Below are positions 19,362-28,711 of a DNA stretch of 64,000 nucleotides, piece after piece. The stretch lies in assembly GCF_003075045.1 (NCBI RefSeq), contig NZ_QCZD01000003.1:558001-622000 (forward strand), given 5' to 3'. Positions within the stretch are counted from its first letter, which is position 1. Every line of letters begins with the position of its first letter. A program made the translations under genes and the position numbers. The notes under the pieces are model-generated. The model searched no databases. It was not told where the DNA came from and saw nothing but the letters and a program-made list of their open reading frames with translations. Source of the DNA: Maribacter litoralis (lineage in GTDB: Bacteria; Bacteroidota; Bacteroidia; Flavobacteriales; Flavobacteriaceae).

Positions 19362-19429
19362 ATATTGCACCCTTTTTTTAACCTTTTGTCCAATAATTAA
19401 AAAAGTTAACAAAAATTAACGGCTTATAG

Positions 19430-19460
19430 TTGTACAGCAATAATTGCTAAGATAATTTTG
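19430..19460 (+). promoter_or_regulatory. Consensus promoter before small membrane protein and RND operon 2
   Basis: TTG at 19430-19432, a 20-base spacer and TAATTTTG at 19453-19460 match the Bacteroidota consensus. The ATG at 19470 lies only 9 bases downstream, so the leader is very short. Confidence 0.55.
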
Positions 19461-19469
19461 GTTGCTTAA

Positions 19470-19889
19470 ATGAAAAAGAGTTTATTAAAATTTCTTCTTT
19501 CCCTCTGTATATTACTTACCGGTATTTACAGTCCTCTATTTGCTAACTACAATATAGAGGGTACTTCTTTTCATTCGGTTCAAAAACTCTCAAATTCAAT
19601 TTCAAATACCCCAGAGGCGGCTTCTTTTCATAAAGCAGTTCTTAAAAACTCATTTGGCAACCTCAACAAGCTTCTTGAGATTGAAGCTATTGAAATTGAG
19701 GAAGAAGAGAATGAGCAATCTCATGTTAAAAAAGTGGTGGAGTTCCAACAATCCTCTGCTTCTTTTTATTTATTAGCTGTTTTATTCTTATTCAGCTATT
19801 TTACAAATAGCAGCACACTACACAAGCTATTTACTTTTCTACCCATAACAGATAGGCGCTTTGTCCTATACCAGGTATTTCGCATTTAA
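19470..19889 (+). CDS. Small membrane protein, unknown function
   Basis: 139 residues with an N-terminal signal peptide (KKSLLKFLLSLCILLTGIYS), an acidic middle (EIEEEENEQ) and one transmembrane segment near residues 95-112 (ASFYLLAVLFLFSYF), followed by a short basic tail. I recognise no domain. The gene lies 148 bases before an RND efflux operon on the same strand, with a good promoter in front and structured RNA after it. A role linked to the pump is possible but not shown. Confidence 0.65.
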   Translation: MKKSLLKFLLSLCILLTGIYSPLFANYNIEGTSFHSVQKLSNSISNTPEAASFHKAVLKNSFGNLNKLLEIEAIEIEEEENEQSHVKKVVEFQQSSASFYLLAVLFLFSYFTNSSTLHKLFTFLPITDRRFVLYQVFRI

Positions 19890-19899
19890 AATTTCCCTA

Positions 19900-19985
19900 G
19901 GTCAAGTACTCAACTTGACCCGAACATCACAACATTATTAAGCAACAGCCAATTTAAGATGTATCATCTTGTGCTTTAATGTTGT
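19900..19985 (+). promoter_or_regulatory. Structured leader before RND operon 2
   Basis: Two elements lie in the 148-base gap. A hairpin at 19900-19920 has arms GGTCAAGT/ACTTGACC with a 5-base loop. A larger hairpin at 19929-19985 pairs ACAACATTA with TAATGTTGT and, after a 2-base bulge, AAGC with GCTT, and encloses an apical hairpin AAGATG/CATCTT (19956-19970). Neither has a following T-run. The gene start is 20038, about 50 bases downstream. This could be a cis-regulatory RNA, an mRNA-processing site or a protein-binding site. Confidence 0.5.
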
Positions 19986-20037
19986 ATGTCTCCACATTTT
20001 CAAATTACATTTTCCAATCAATTAAATATTCATTTTT

Positions 20038-21123
20038 ATGACCAAGAGCGTACTCCTGATGGCTACCGCATGCACATTGTTTATTGCGGCAAGCTGTAAT
20101 TCTAAAAAAGAAAAAAAAGAAGAGCACACCAAATTTTTAGTCACTAGTCCCATTAAAAAAGATACTTCAATTACAAAAGACTATGTGTGTCAAATTAACT
20201 CCTTTAAACATATTGAACTAAGAGCCTTAGAGAAAGGGTATTTGAAGGAAATTCACGTTGACGAAGGTCAGCTTGTGAAAAAAGGGCAAAAAATGTTCAA
20301 CATTATGCCGAACATCTATGAAGCCGATCTACAAAAAGCAAAAGCAGAGGCAAAAGTTGCCGAAATAGAATTACAAAACACCCAACTTTTAACCGATGGT
20401 AATGTCGTTTCTAAAAACGAACTTGCCATGGCAAAAGCCAATTATGACAAAGCCAATGCCGAAGTATCGTTAGCACAGACCCATTTAGGTTTCACCAATA
20501 TTCGTGCACCTTTTGATGGTATTATGGACCATTTACACGTTAGGGAAGGAAGCCTTTTAGATGAGGGTGAACTATTGACCACATTATCGGATAATTCTAA
20601 AATGTGGGTGTATTTCAATGTGCCCGAAGCAGAGTATCTAGACTACATTATGAGTACTGATAAAGATGCTAAAAAAGAGGTACAACTCTTAATGGCGAAC
20701 AACAAAAAGTTCAATCAAAAGGGTATTGTTGAAACCATTGAAGGTGAATTCAACAATGAAACCGGTAATATTGCCTTTAGGGCCACCTTCCCAAATCCAG
20801 ATCAAATTCTAAGGCATGGTGAAACCGGTAGTGTTCTTATGACCATTCCTTTTAAATCTGCATTGATCATACCTCAAAAAGCAACTTTTGAAATTTTGGA
20901 CAAACGCTACGTTTTTGTTTTGGATCAAGACGATGTTGTTCACCAAACCGAAATTTCCGTTTCCGCAGAACTTCCTCACCTTTTTGTGATAGGCAAGGGA
21001 TTACAGCCAACGGACAGAATTTTAGTAGACGGTATTAGAATGGTTAAAAACAACGAAAAGATAGAAACCGTATTTGCTGAACCTGCCGAAGTAATGTCAA
21101 AATTGGCAGTTTACGCCGAGTAA
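20038..21123 (+). CDS. RND efflux periplasmic adaptor lipoprotein (second system)
   Basis: 361 residues with a lipobox (FIAASC), a charged K/E linker, a barrel-sandwich domain (ELRALEKGYLKEIHVDEGQ), an alpha hairpin and the return strand TNIRAPFDGIMDHLHVREGS. The order and length match the adaptor at 10971, so it is a second membrane fusion protein. It lies 16 bases before its pump and is preceded by the structured leader. Confidence 0.95.
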   Translation: MTKSVLLMATACTLFIAASCNSKKEKKEEHTKFLVTSPIKKDTSITKDYVCQINSFKHIELRALEKGYLKEIHVDEGQLVKKGQKMFNIMPNIYEADLQKAKAEAKVAEIELQNTQLLTDGNVVSKNELAMAKANYDKANAEVSLAQTHLGFTNIRAPFDGIMDHLHVREGSLLDEGELLTTLSDNSKMWVYFNVPEAEYLDYIMSTDKDAKKEVQLLMANNKKFNQKGIVETIEGEFNNETGNIAFRATFPNPDQILRHGETGSVLMTIPFKSALIIPQKATFEILDKRYVFVLDQDDVVHQTEISVSAELPHLFVIGKGLQPTDRILVDGIRMVKNNEKIETVFAEPAEVMSKLAVYAE

Positions 21124-21139
21124 CCAAAAAACAAAGAAC

Positions 21140-24100
21140 ATGTTCAGTAAGTTTATAAAAAGACCGGTATTGGCCATCGTCATATCGGTAATCATAGTAT
21201 TCGTAGGGTTGCTTTCCATTAAGCAATTGCCTATTTCACAATTTCCGGATATTGCCCCAACAACGGTCAATATCTTTATTGCCTACCCTGGTTCTAGCGC
21301 AGATGTTTTGGTAAAATCCACGCTTATCCCTTTAGAAACCGCTATAAACGGTGTTCAAGGTATGCGCTATATTGCCTCTGATGCTACCAGTGCGGGCGAA
21401 GGTACACTTCGTATTATTTTTGAACCTGGCACAGATCCAAATCAAGCCGTGGTTAGGGTAAAAACAAGAGTAGATCAAGTTATGCCCTTATTACCAGAAC
21501 TGGTGCAACGAGAAGGGGTTATCATAACTCCCGTACAGCCAAGTATGTTAATGTACGTAAATCTGTATAGCGACAATAGTGACGACCATGAGTTGTTTCT
21601 TTATAACTATGCCTATACTAAAATGATTCCTGAAATTCAGCGATTAGACGGTATTGCAAGTGCTCAAATTTTAGGTAGCCGAAAGTTTGCTATGCGCGTA
21701 TGGTTGAAACCAGACCGTATGCGTGCCTATAATATTTCTGCAGAAGAGATTCTTCAAGCTATGGAGGAGCAGAGTATTTTGGCTCGACCAGGTAGAATTG
21801 GGCAAAGTTCAGGTAAAACATCGCAGTCACTAGAATATGTGCTCTTGTACCAAGATAGGTATGATGAGCCACAACAGTACAAAGACATAATTCTTAAGGC
21901 GAACCCAGAAGGAGAAATACTAACCTTGGGCGATGTTGCCGATGTTGAATTAGGCAGTGAGTTCTTTGATATCTACTCTAATCTAGATGGTAAGCCTTCT
22001 GCCTCTATTGTATTAAAACAAACTTTTGGCAGTAATGCCAGTGATGTAATTGCCGAAGTCAAAGAGAAACTGGCAGAGTTAAAAACAGAATTGCCCACAG
22101 GTTTAGACTATAAAATTAGTTATGATGTATCTAACTTTTTAAACGCATCCATAGATCAAGTTATACATACATTAAGAGATGCATTTATATTGGTTGCCAT
22201 TGTAGTTTTCCTCTTTTTGGGCGATTGGCGTTCTACCTTAATACCCATTATAGCCGTACCTGTTTCTTTGATCGGGGCATTTTTTATCATGCAATTATTC
22301 GGTCTCTCCATAAACTTAATTACGCTATTTGCCTTGGTACTCGCTATTGGTATAGTGGTCGATGATGCCATTGTGGTGGTAGAAGCCGTGCATGCCAAAA
22401 TGGAAGAAAAACACTTGAGCCCCTATGAAGCGGTAAAACTAGTGGTAAATGAAATTGGTGGTGCAATTATCGCCATTACATTGGTAATGGTTTCCGTATT
22501 TATTCCCATTGCATTTATGACGGGGCCCGTTGGTGTTTTCTATAGACAGTTTTCCATAACTATGGCAGGATCGATTATTTTATCTGCCATTGTTGCATTG
22601 ACATTGACACCGGTGCTTTGTGCTATGATCCTTAAAAATGATCACGGCAAAAAACGTAAAAAATCACCTATTGATAAATTCATTGATTGGTTCAATAGAG
22701 GTTTTGAGAAACTAACCGGTAGCTATGTTAAGGTACTGAATAAAATTGTTGCTAGACGAGTACTTACCTTTGGTATTCTAGCGGCATTTTGCGTTGGTAT
22801 TTTCTTTACAAATGAATCTTTACCTGCAGGGTTTATACCAAATGAAGATCAAGGTATGATCTATGCCATTATTCAGACTCCACCAGGTTCTACGCTAGAA
22901 CGTACCAATGATGTAGCAAGAAAACTACAATTGATCTGTGAGGAGACCGAGGGTGTTGAATCTGCTTCTTCATTAGCTGGTTACGAAATTATGACAGAAG
23001 GTCGTGGATCTAATGCCGGTACGGTTTTAATTAACCTTAAACCTTGGGGAGACCGCCACCATTCTGTTCATGAAATTATGGAAGAACTGGAAGAGGAAAC
23101 CAAAGATCTTGGAGCCGTAATTGAATATTTTGAGCCACCTGCGGTACCTGGTTTTGGTTCTTCCGGGGGATTTTCCATGCGTCTTCTTGATAAAACAGAC
23201 GGAACCGATTATCACGAATTTGAAAAAATCAACAATGATTTTATGGCTGCATTGTCCGAGCGTGAAGAACTAACTGGGCTATTTACTTTTTACTCGACCA
23301 ACTATCCGCAGTACGAATTGAAAATCAATAATAAAATAGCCATGCAGAAAGGGGTTTCCATAGATAAAGCGATGGAAAACCTAAATATTCTTATTGGTAG
23401 TACTTACGAGCAAGGTTTTATTCGTTTTGGTAGATTCTTTAAAGTGTATACCCAGGCAGCTCCGGAATATAGGGCCTTGCCTTCTGACCTCGAAAAATTG
23501 TTCGTAAAGAACGAAGAAGGTGAAATGGTGCCATATTCTGCATTTATGTCCATGGAAAAGAAGCTGGGTCCGAATGAAATTACCCGTTACAATCTGTACA
23601 ATTCAGCTTCCATAAGAGGGCTTCCGGCAAGTGGATTTACTAGTGGAGATGCTATTGAGGCCATTAACGAAGTTGCAGAACAAACACTGCCCAGGGGTTT
23701 TGATGTAGCTTGGGAAGGATTATCGTATGATGAGGCACAAAGAGGAAATGAATCCATTTATATTTTCATGGTAGTTTTAATCTTCGTTTACTTTGTTCTT
23801 GCCGCACAGTATGAAAGTTTCTTACTTCCGTTGACCATCATCTTGTCATTACCGGTAGGTGTTTTAGGGTCTTTCTTTATGCTAAAGGCTATGGGGCTGG
23901 CAAACGATGTTTATGCACAAATCGGACTCATAATGCTTGTTGGTCTCTTAGGTAAAAATGCTGTGCTTATCGTAGAATTTGCGGTACAGAAAAGAAGACA
24001 GGGCAGCACCATTCTAGAAGCCGCCATTGAGGGTGCAAAAGTACGTTTTAGACCAATTTTAATGACTTCTTTTGCTTTTATAGCAGGATTGATTCCGTTG

Positions 24101-24382
24101 GTAATTGCACATGGCGCAGGTGCAATCGGAAATAGAACCATAGGTGGATCTGCCATGGGAGGTATGCTTATGGGTACCCTAATAGGAGTACTTATAATTC
24201 CTGGTCTGTACTACATTTTTGCAAGAATGGCAGATGGTCGCGGACTCATAAAAGGAGAATCTGACGAGCCAATTTCAGAAGAATTTGTACGAATCAGTGA
24301 GGGCGAAAGCAAAACCCGTCAAAAGCTTCGTGAGTTAAAACAAATGATTAAAAAACTAACCAAAAGAGAAGATAATGATTAA
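21140..24382 (+). CDS. RND efflux pump, HAE-1/AcrB type (second system)
   Basis: 1080 residues, starting MFSKFIKRPVLAIVISVIIV. The proton relay aspartates are Asp408 and Asp409 in GIVVDDAIVVVEA, and the TM10 lysine lies in GLLGKNAVLIVEF. The last 45 or so residues form a charged, probably cytoplasmic tail (EGESKTRQKLRELKQMIKKL) not seen in the pump at 12094. It overlaps the outer-membrane factor gene by 8 bases. Substrates are unknown. Confidence 0.97.
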   Translation: MFSKFIKRPVLAIVISVIIVFVGLLSIKQLPISQFPDIAPTTVNIFIAYPGSSADVLVKSTLIPLETAINGVQGMRYIASDATSAGEGTLRIIFEPGTDPNQAVVRVKTRVDQVMPLLPELVQREGVIITPVQPSMLMYVNLYSDNSDDHELFLYNYAYTKMIPEIQRLDGIASAQILGSRKFAMRVWLKPDRMRAYNISAEEILQAMEEQSILARPGRIGQSSGKTSQSLEYVLLYQDRYDEPQQYKDIILKANPEGEILTLGDVADVELGSEFFDIYSNLDGKPSASIVLKQTFGSNASDVIAEVKEKLAELKTELPTGLDYKISYDVSNFLNASIDQVIHTLRDAFILVAIVVFLFLGDWRSTLIPIIAVPVSLIGAFFIMQLFGLSINLITLFALVLAIGIVVDDAIVVVEAVHAKMEEKHLSPYEAVKLVVNEIGGAIIAITLVMVSVFIPIAFMTGPVGVFYRQFSITMAGSIILSAIVALTLTPVLCAMILKNDHGKKRKKSPIDKFIDWFNRGFEKLTGSYVKVLNKIVARRVLTFGILAAFCVGIFFTNESLPAGFIPNEDQGMIYAIIQTPPGSTLERTNDVARKLQLICEETEGVESASSLAGYEIMTEGRGSNAGTVLINLKPWGDRHHSVHEIMEELEEETKDLGAVIEYFEPPAVPGFGSSGGFSMRLLDKTDGTDYHEFEKINNDFMAALSEREELTGLFTFYSTNYPQYELKINNKIAMQKGVSIDKAMENLNILIGSTYEQGFIRFGRFFKVYTQAAPEYRALPSDLEKLFVKNEEGEMVPYSAFMSMEKKLGPNEITRYNLYNSASIRGLPASGFTSGDAIEAINEVAEQTLPRGFDVAWEGLSYDEAQRGNESIYIFMVVLIFVYFVLAAQYESFLLPLTIILSLPVGVLGSFFMLKAMGLANDVYAQIGLIMLVGLLGKNAVLIVEFAVQKRRQGSTILEAAIEGAKVRFRPILMTSFAFIAGLIPLVIAHGAGAIGNRTIGGSAMGGMLMGTLIGVLIIPGLYYIFARMADGRGLIKGESDEPISEEFVRISEGESKTRQKLRELKQMIKKLTKREDND

Positions 24383-25823
24383 AGTTATTAAACCCTTGAA
24401 GCATGGAAAATTGCTTTTCGTGCTTCTAATTCAAATAGGCTTTTTCTATTCTTGTGTACCCACTAAAGAATTGAAAGTAGCCAATAAAGATCTTCCAGAG
24501 AATTATGCACAACAATTAACGGATAGCGTTAATAGTGCACAATTAAAATGGAAAGATTTCTTTGAAGACGAGTACCTGGTGGCCTTAATAGATACGGCAT
24601 TGACCAACAACCAAGAGTTACGCATTATGATGCAGCAGATTGATGTAGCACAAAATGAAGTAAAAGCCAGAAAAGGAGAATACCTTCCTTTTATTGATTA
24701 CGGCGTTAGCGCAGAGGTAGAAAAGGTTGGCGAATACACGCGTAACGGTGCTGTTGAAAAAAAACTGGATGTAAAAGAGGGAGAAGAATTTCCAGAACCG
24801 TTAACCGATTATTCCGCTGGATTATTTGCTACATGGGAACTTGATGTTTGGAAAAAACTTCGCAATTCTAAAAAGGCGGCGGCATTAGAGTACTTGTCTA
24901 CCATTGAAGGAAAAAACTTTATGGTTACTAGGTTAATAGCAGAAATTGCCCAGTCATATTATGAATTGATCGCATTAGATAATCAATTGGCAATTATTGA
25001 ACAAAATCTAGAACTACAGGGCAACGCCTTAAAAATGGTACGATTACAAAAAGAAGCTGCCAGAGCCACAGAATTGGCAGTTAAAAGGTTTGAGGCGGAG
25101 GTAGCCAAGAACAAAAGTCACAAATTTGAAGTTCAACAAGAAATTGTTGAAATGGAAAACAAGTTGAATTTTTTGGTCGGTAGACAGCCACAACCCATTA
25201 ATAGAAATGCTGAAGATTTCATTGAAACCAAAATCAATGCAATAAATGCCGGTATTCCTTCGCAGATACTTTTAAATAGACCCGATATTAGACAAGCGGA
25301 ATTTGAACTGGAAGCCGCAAAACTGAATATTAAGGTTGCAAGAGCTAACTTTTACCCTTCTATTGGGCTTAAGGCAGGTGTAGGTTTACAAGCGTTTAAA
25401 CCTAAGTACCTAACACAAACTCCAGAATCTTTACTCTATAGTGCCGTTGGGGATATTGTAGGTCCATTAATCAATAGAAATGCTATTAAAGCTGATTATA
25501 ACACTGCAAATTCTAAGCAGATTCAGGCAGTTTATGAGTATGAAAAAGCAATTTTAAGTGGATATATAGAAGTAGTGAACATGCTATCTAATATAGAAAA
25601 CCTTAAAAAAAGCTACGTTCTAAAAGAGGAACAAGTGGAAGCTTTAACGGCATCTATTGATTTGTCTACAAGGCTATTTCAATCGGCAAGAATAGAATAC
25701 ATTGAGGTACTTTTAACACAGCGTGAAGCACTGGAGTCTAAAATGGAGTTGGTTGAAACCAAAAAAGATCAACTATTGGCAAATATAAATGTTTATCAAG
25801 CCTTAGGTGGTGGATGGAACTAA
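24375..25823 (+). CDS. RND outer-membrane factor, TolC/NodT type (second system)
   Basis: 482 residues with a lipobox-like signal (GFFYSC, Cys about residue 27), and NodT-type motifs LLNRPDIRQAEFELEAAKLN and NFYPSIGLKAGVG, ending YQALGGGWN. A charged insertion near residues 115-140 distinguishes it from the factor at 15246. The start overlaps the pump stop. It is the last gene of the operon and is followed by an intrinsic terminator. Confidence 0.94.
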   Translation: MIKVIKPLKHGKLLFVLLIQIGFFYSCVPTKELKVANKDLPENYAQQLTDSVNSAQLKWKDFFEDEYLVALIDTALTNNQELRIMMQQIDVAQNEVKARKGEYLPFIDYGVSAEVEKVGEYTRNGAVEKKLDVKEGEEFPEPLTDYSAGLFATWELDVWKKLRNSKKAAALEYLSTIEGKNFMVTRLIAEIAQSYYELIALDNQLAIIEQNLELQGNALKMVRLQKEAARATELAVKRFEAEVAKNKSHKFEVQQEIVEMENKLNFLVGRQPQPINRNAEDFIETKINAINAGIPSQILLNRPDIRQAEFELEAAKLNIKVARANFYPSIGLKAGVGLQAFKPKYLTQTPESLLYSAVGDIVGPLINRNAIKADYNTANSKQIQAVYEYEKAILSGYIEVVNMLSNIENLKKSYVLKEEQVEALTASIDLSTRLFQSARIEYIEVLLTQREALESKMELVETKKDQLLANINVYQALGGGWN

Positions 25824-25850
25824 CTACACCGTAGTTAATTTCAATTAAAG

Positions 25851-25890
25851 AAAATCCTCAATAGTGGTAAAACATTATTGGGGATTTTTA
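25851..25890 (+). terminator. Intrinsic terminator after RND operon 2
   Basis: Stem AAAATCCTCAATA/TATTGGGGATTTT with one mismatch, followed by T residues. Confidence 0.8.
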
Positions 25891-26086
25891 ATGAATTGCC
25901 CATATCTAGGGATTATTGCTCTTTTAATTGTTCAACGTTTTAATGCCTGTAATACATAAACTTATATGATTACTTAAACATTTTTATTAATCCATTATTA
26001 AAGTTATTATCATAGTAGGTAATTTTCTTAGCTTTAACGCCAAGCGTAATGAAAACAAAAATATTTTTCAATCTAAACTTCACAAA

Positions 26087-26611
26087 ATGAATGAGCTAAG
26101 AGATTATGATAATGCAAATATCAAGTTTAGAAAAAGTTTAAAATTTACAATGCTACCTGTACTTTCTTGGGATTTTTATGCTCCAAACTATGAGGATATT
26201 AAGCATTTAGAAGAGGATTATAATTCCCTCTTATCATTGGTTTCTTCAAATTCATGGAATATTGACCCAAGTATTATAGATAAGAAATTAAGGACCGACA
26301 AAAATATTATTGTAGTAACCGATACTCAATTAAATATTGTTTTTGCCACAAAGAATATGTGGAATATGAGTCAATACAGACCAGAGGAAATTTTAGGTAA
26401 AAGTCCAAAAATGTTTCAAGGTGAATTAACCTCAAAATCTACATTAAAAATAGTTTCAAATGCAATTAAGGAAAAGAATCCATTTGAAGTTACTGTCGTC
26501 AATTACAGAAAAGATGGTTCTACATATAATTGCTGTATACAAGGCGAACCTATTTTTGACCGTGATGGCAATGTTGTCAATTTTATAGCCTATGAAAAAG
26601 AAGTAGCATAA
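26087..26611 (+). CDS. LOV-like PAS domain protein lacking the photoactive cysteine
   Basis: 174 residues. A short helical N-terminus (1-65) is followed by one PAS domain (about 72-172) that is LOV-like: GKSPKMFQG (104-112), NYRKDG (139-144), TYNCC (147-150) and GNVVNFIAYEKEV at the end. In LOV photoreceptors the first motif is GxNCRFLQG, whose cysteine forms the flavin adduct; here the position is Pro107. Gln111 and Asn148 are kept. No output domain is present. It may bind flavin or another ligand without the usual photochemistry. It stands alone between two terminators. Confidence 0.8.
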   Translation: MNELRDYDNANIKFRKSLKFTMLPVLSWDFYAPNYEDIKHLEEDYNSLLSLVSSNSWNIDPSIIDKKLRTDKNIIVVTDTQLNIVFATKNMWNMSQYRPEEILGKSPKMFQGELTSKSTLKIVSNAIKEKNPFEVTVVNYRKDGSTYNCCIQGEPIFDRDGNVVNFIAYEKEVA

Positions 26612-26635
26612 ATTCTCCGATTACAATACATAAAT

Positions 26636-26668
26636 AAAAAAGGACCGCTTAAAAGCGGTCCTTTTTAA
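26636..26668. terminator. Bidirectional terminator between PAS gene and pyk
   Basis: Stem AAAAAGGACCGCTT with AAGCGGTCCTTTTT, with A-run and T-run on both strands. It serves the PAS gene (+) and pyk (-). Confidence 0.9.
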
Positions 26669-26686
26669 ATTAAAATACTAGATCTA

Positions 26687-28129
26687 CTAAATATCCTTAG
26701 ATTCTATTTCAGTTACCCTTAAGGTATTTACCATTCCTTTTTCTTTTATAGGCATTGCCGCAAGACTGATCACCATATCGCCTACTTGTAAATGTCCTTT
26801 ATTAAAAGCAATGTGGTTAACATCTTCTATAGTGTCATCTGTAGATACAAATTTATCGTAATAGAATGCTTTAACTCCCCACAATAAGTTCAACTGTGTC
26901 AATATACGCTTGTTAGAGGTAAAGACTAAAATGTACGCACTAGGTCTCCATGCAGAAATCTGAAATGCAGTATACCCACTATTTGTTAAGGTTGAAATTG
27001 CTTTGGCCTTGATATCATTTGCCATTAGGGCAGCATGGTAACATATAGACTTTGTGATAAATCTTTTTGTACGTATGTGTGGAGGGTTTTGTGGTACCTG
27101 AATCAAATCTGATCCTTCAACGCTCTCTAAAATACTTGACATTTTTTCAATTACCTGAACAGGGTAGTTACCTACAGAAGTTTCGCCAGATAGCATTACT
27201 GCATCAGCACCATCCATAACAGAGTTGGCAACATCATTTACCTCTGCCCTAGTTGGTGTAAGACTAGTTATCATAGTCTCCATCATTTGTGTAGCAATAA
27301 TTACCGGTATTCTTGCTTTTTTAGCACGTAATACCAATTGCTTTTGAATTAATGGAACTTCCTGTGCAGGAACCTCTACACCTAAATCTCCACGAGCCAC
27401 CATTAAACCGTCACAATAGGCGACAATCTTGTCAATATTTTCAACAGCTTCTGGCTTCTCAATTTTTGCAATGATCGGAATTTTATGGTCAGAATGTTTA
27501 TTGATTATATTCTGTAAGTCAATAAGGTCTTGGCTAAATCTTACAAAAGAAAGTGCGATCCAATCTACCTCTAACGAGATTGCAAATTCAGCATCTTTAA
27601 TATCCTTTGTTGTAAGTGCAGGTAAAGAGATATTGGTATTCGGTAAATTTACCCCTTTCTTCGATTTTAACGGTCCGCCTTGTATAACCTTGGCCAAAAC
27701 TTCATCTTCGCCATTAGTTTTTACTACTTCGAACATTAGTTTACCATCGTCCAATAGAATACGTTCCCCAGCTTTTACATCTCTAGGAAACTCTTTATAA
27801 TTCATATAAACACGTTCTGCACTGCCTTCAAAAGGTTCTCCGGTTACAAAGGTTATCTCATCACCAGGACTAACAACAACATCACCCGCCATTACGCCTA
27901 CACGTAATTTAGGACCTTGTAAATCCGCTAAAATAGAAGTGTTGGTTTCCATTTCGGCATTTAACTCGCGGATCATGTTCACACGTTCTTTTACATCTTC
28001 ATAATCAGCATGTGAGAAGTTTATTCTGAATACGTCTACTCCTGCATCTATCATGCTCCTGAGTACCTCTTTCTTGCTAGTTGCAGGCCCAAGGGTCGCT
28101 ACAATTTTCGTCTTTTTTACAGTTGGCAT
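26687..28129 (-). CDS. pyk: Pyruvate kinase
   Basis: 480 residues, typical length. It has the N-terminal KTKIVATLGPAT segment, RINFSH, the active-site region IAKIEKPEAVENIDKI, MVARGDLGVE and IIATQMMETM, and a C-terminal allosteric domain. It converts phosphoenolpyruvate and ADP to pyruvate and ATP, the last step of glycolysis. It starts 2 bases after the IPExxxVDY gene on the same strand, so they form an operon, and ends at a bidirectional terminator. Confidence 0.97.
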   Translation of the reverse strand: MPTVKKTKIVATLGPATSKKEVLRSMIDAGVDVFRINFSHADYEDVKERVNMIRELNAEMETNTSILADLQGPKLRVGVMAGDVVVSPGDEITFVTGEPFEGSAERVYMNYKEFPRDVKAGERILLDDGKLMFEVVKTNGEDEVLAKVIQGGPLKSKKGVNLPNTNISLPALTTKDIKDAEFAISLEVDWIALSFVRFSQDLIDLQNIINKHSDHKIPIIAKIEKPEAVENIDKIVAYCDGLMVARGDLGVEVPAQEVPLIQKQLVLRAKKARIPVIIATQMMETMITSLTPTRAEVNDVANSVMDGADAVMLSGETSVGNYPVQVIEKMSSILESVEGSDLIQVPQNPPHIRTKRFITKSICYHAALMANDIKAKAISTLTNSGYTAFQISAWRPSAYILVFTSNKRILTQLNLLWGVKAFYYDKFVSTDDTIEDVNHIAFNKGHLQVGDMVISLAAMPIKEKGMVNTLRVTEIESKDI

Positions 28130-28131
28130 AT

Positions 28132-28596
28132 TTAAAAAATTAGATTGTTCTTTGATTTTAGTTTTTCTGTACTTATTTCGTACGCCGCCATAATTCTGGG
28201 CAACGTTTGTATTTTCTTAATTATAGAATTTATATCAAAATCCTTTTCTGTTTCAATCTTTAAAAGATAGTCAACATCTTTATACTCAGGAAGTAACCTT
28301 GGAGTTTTAAATGTTGTTTCGTTCTTAAATAAATCGTCATGTACAATGAGTTCTTTTTCACTGCTATGATTGGCGATCAACACCCAGTACATATCATTGT
28401 ACTCGTCTTCCCATTCAAAGATTGGAAACGATTTATTTTCAGCAAGATTGAAATTCTTTTTTGCCCTTACAAATTTTGCCTTCATACTTTGGTTTAAACC
28501 ATAGGCCAAAGCAAAATCTTCTAAGGTAGTGTGTAAAGCTATAAGGCAAAAGGATTCATCGTAAAAATCATCATTTATTTTATAAGTTGCAGCCAT
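28132..28596 (-). CDS. IPExxxVDY family protein
   Basis: 154 residues, no signal peptide or membrane segment. The family signature is seen as LLPEYKDVDYLL (I to L at the first place). This family is confined to Bacteroidota and lies upstream of pyruvate kinase in many flavobacteria, as here with a 2-base gap. The molecular role is unknown; the tight linkage suggests a link to pyruvate kinase or central metabolism. Confidence 0.88.
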   Translation of the reverse strand: MAATYKINDDFYDESFCLIALHTTLEDFALAYGLNQSMKAKFVRAKKNFNLAENKSFPIFEWEDEYNDMYWVLIANHSSEKELIVHDDLFKNETTFKTPRLLPEYKDVDYLLKIETEKDFDINSIIKKIQTLPRIMAAYEISTEKLKSKNNLIF

Positions 28597-28711
28597 ACCT
28601 CAACAAAAGGGTAAATATAGAACTTCTAAGCTATAATGCCTAGTTACATAAATTGATAAAAACACTTTAAAAGTTATTAAAATGTTAGCATTTTACCATT
28701 TGGCGAAATGA

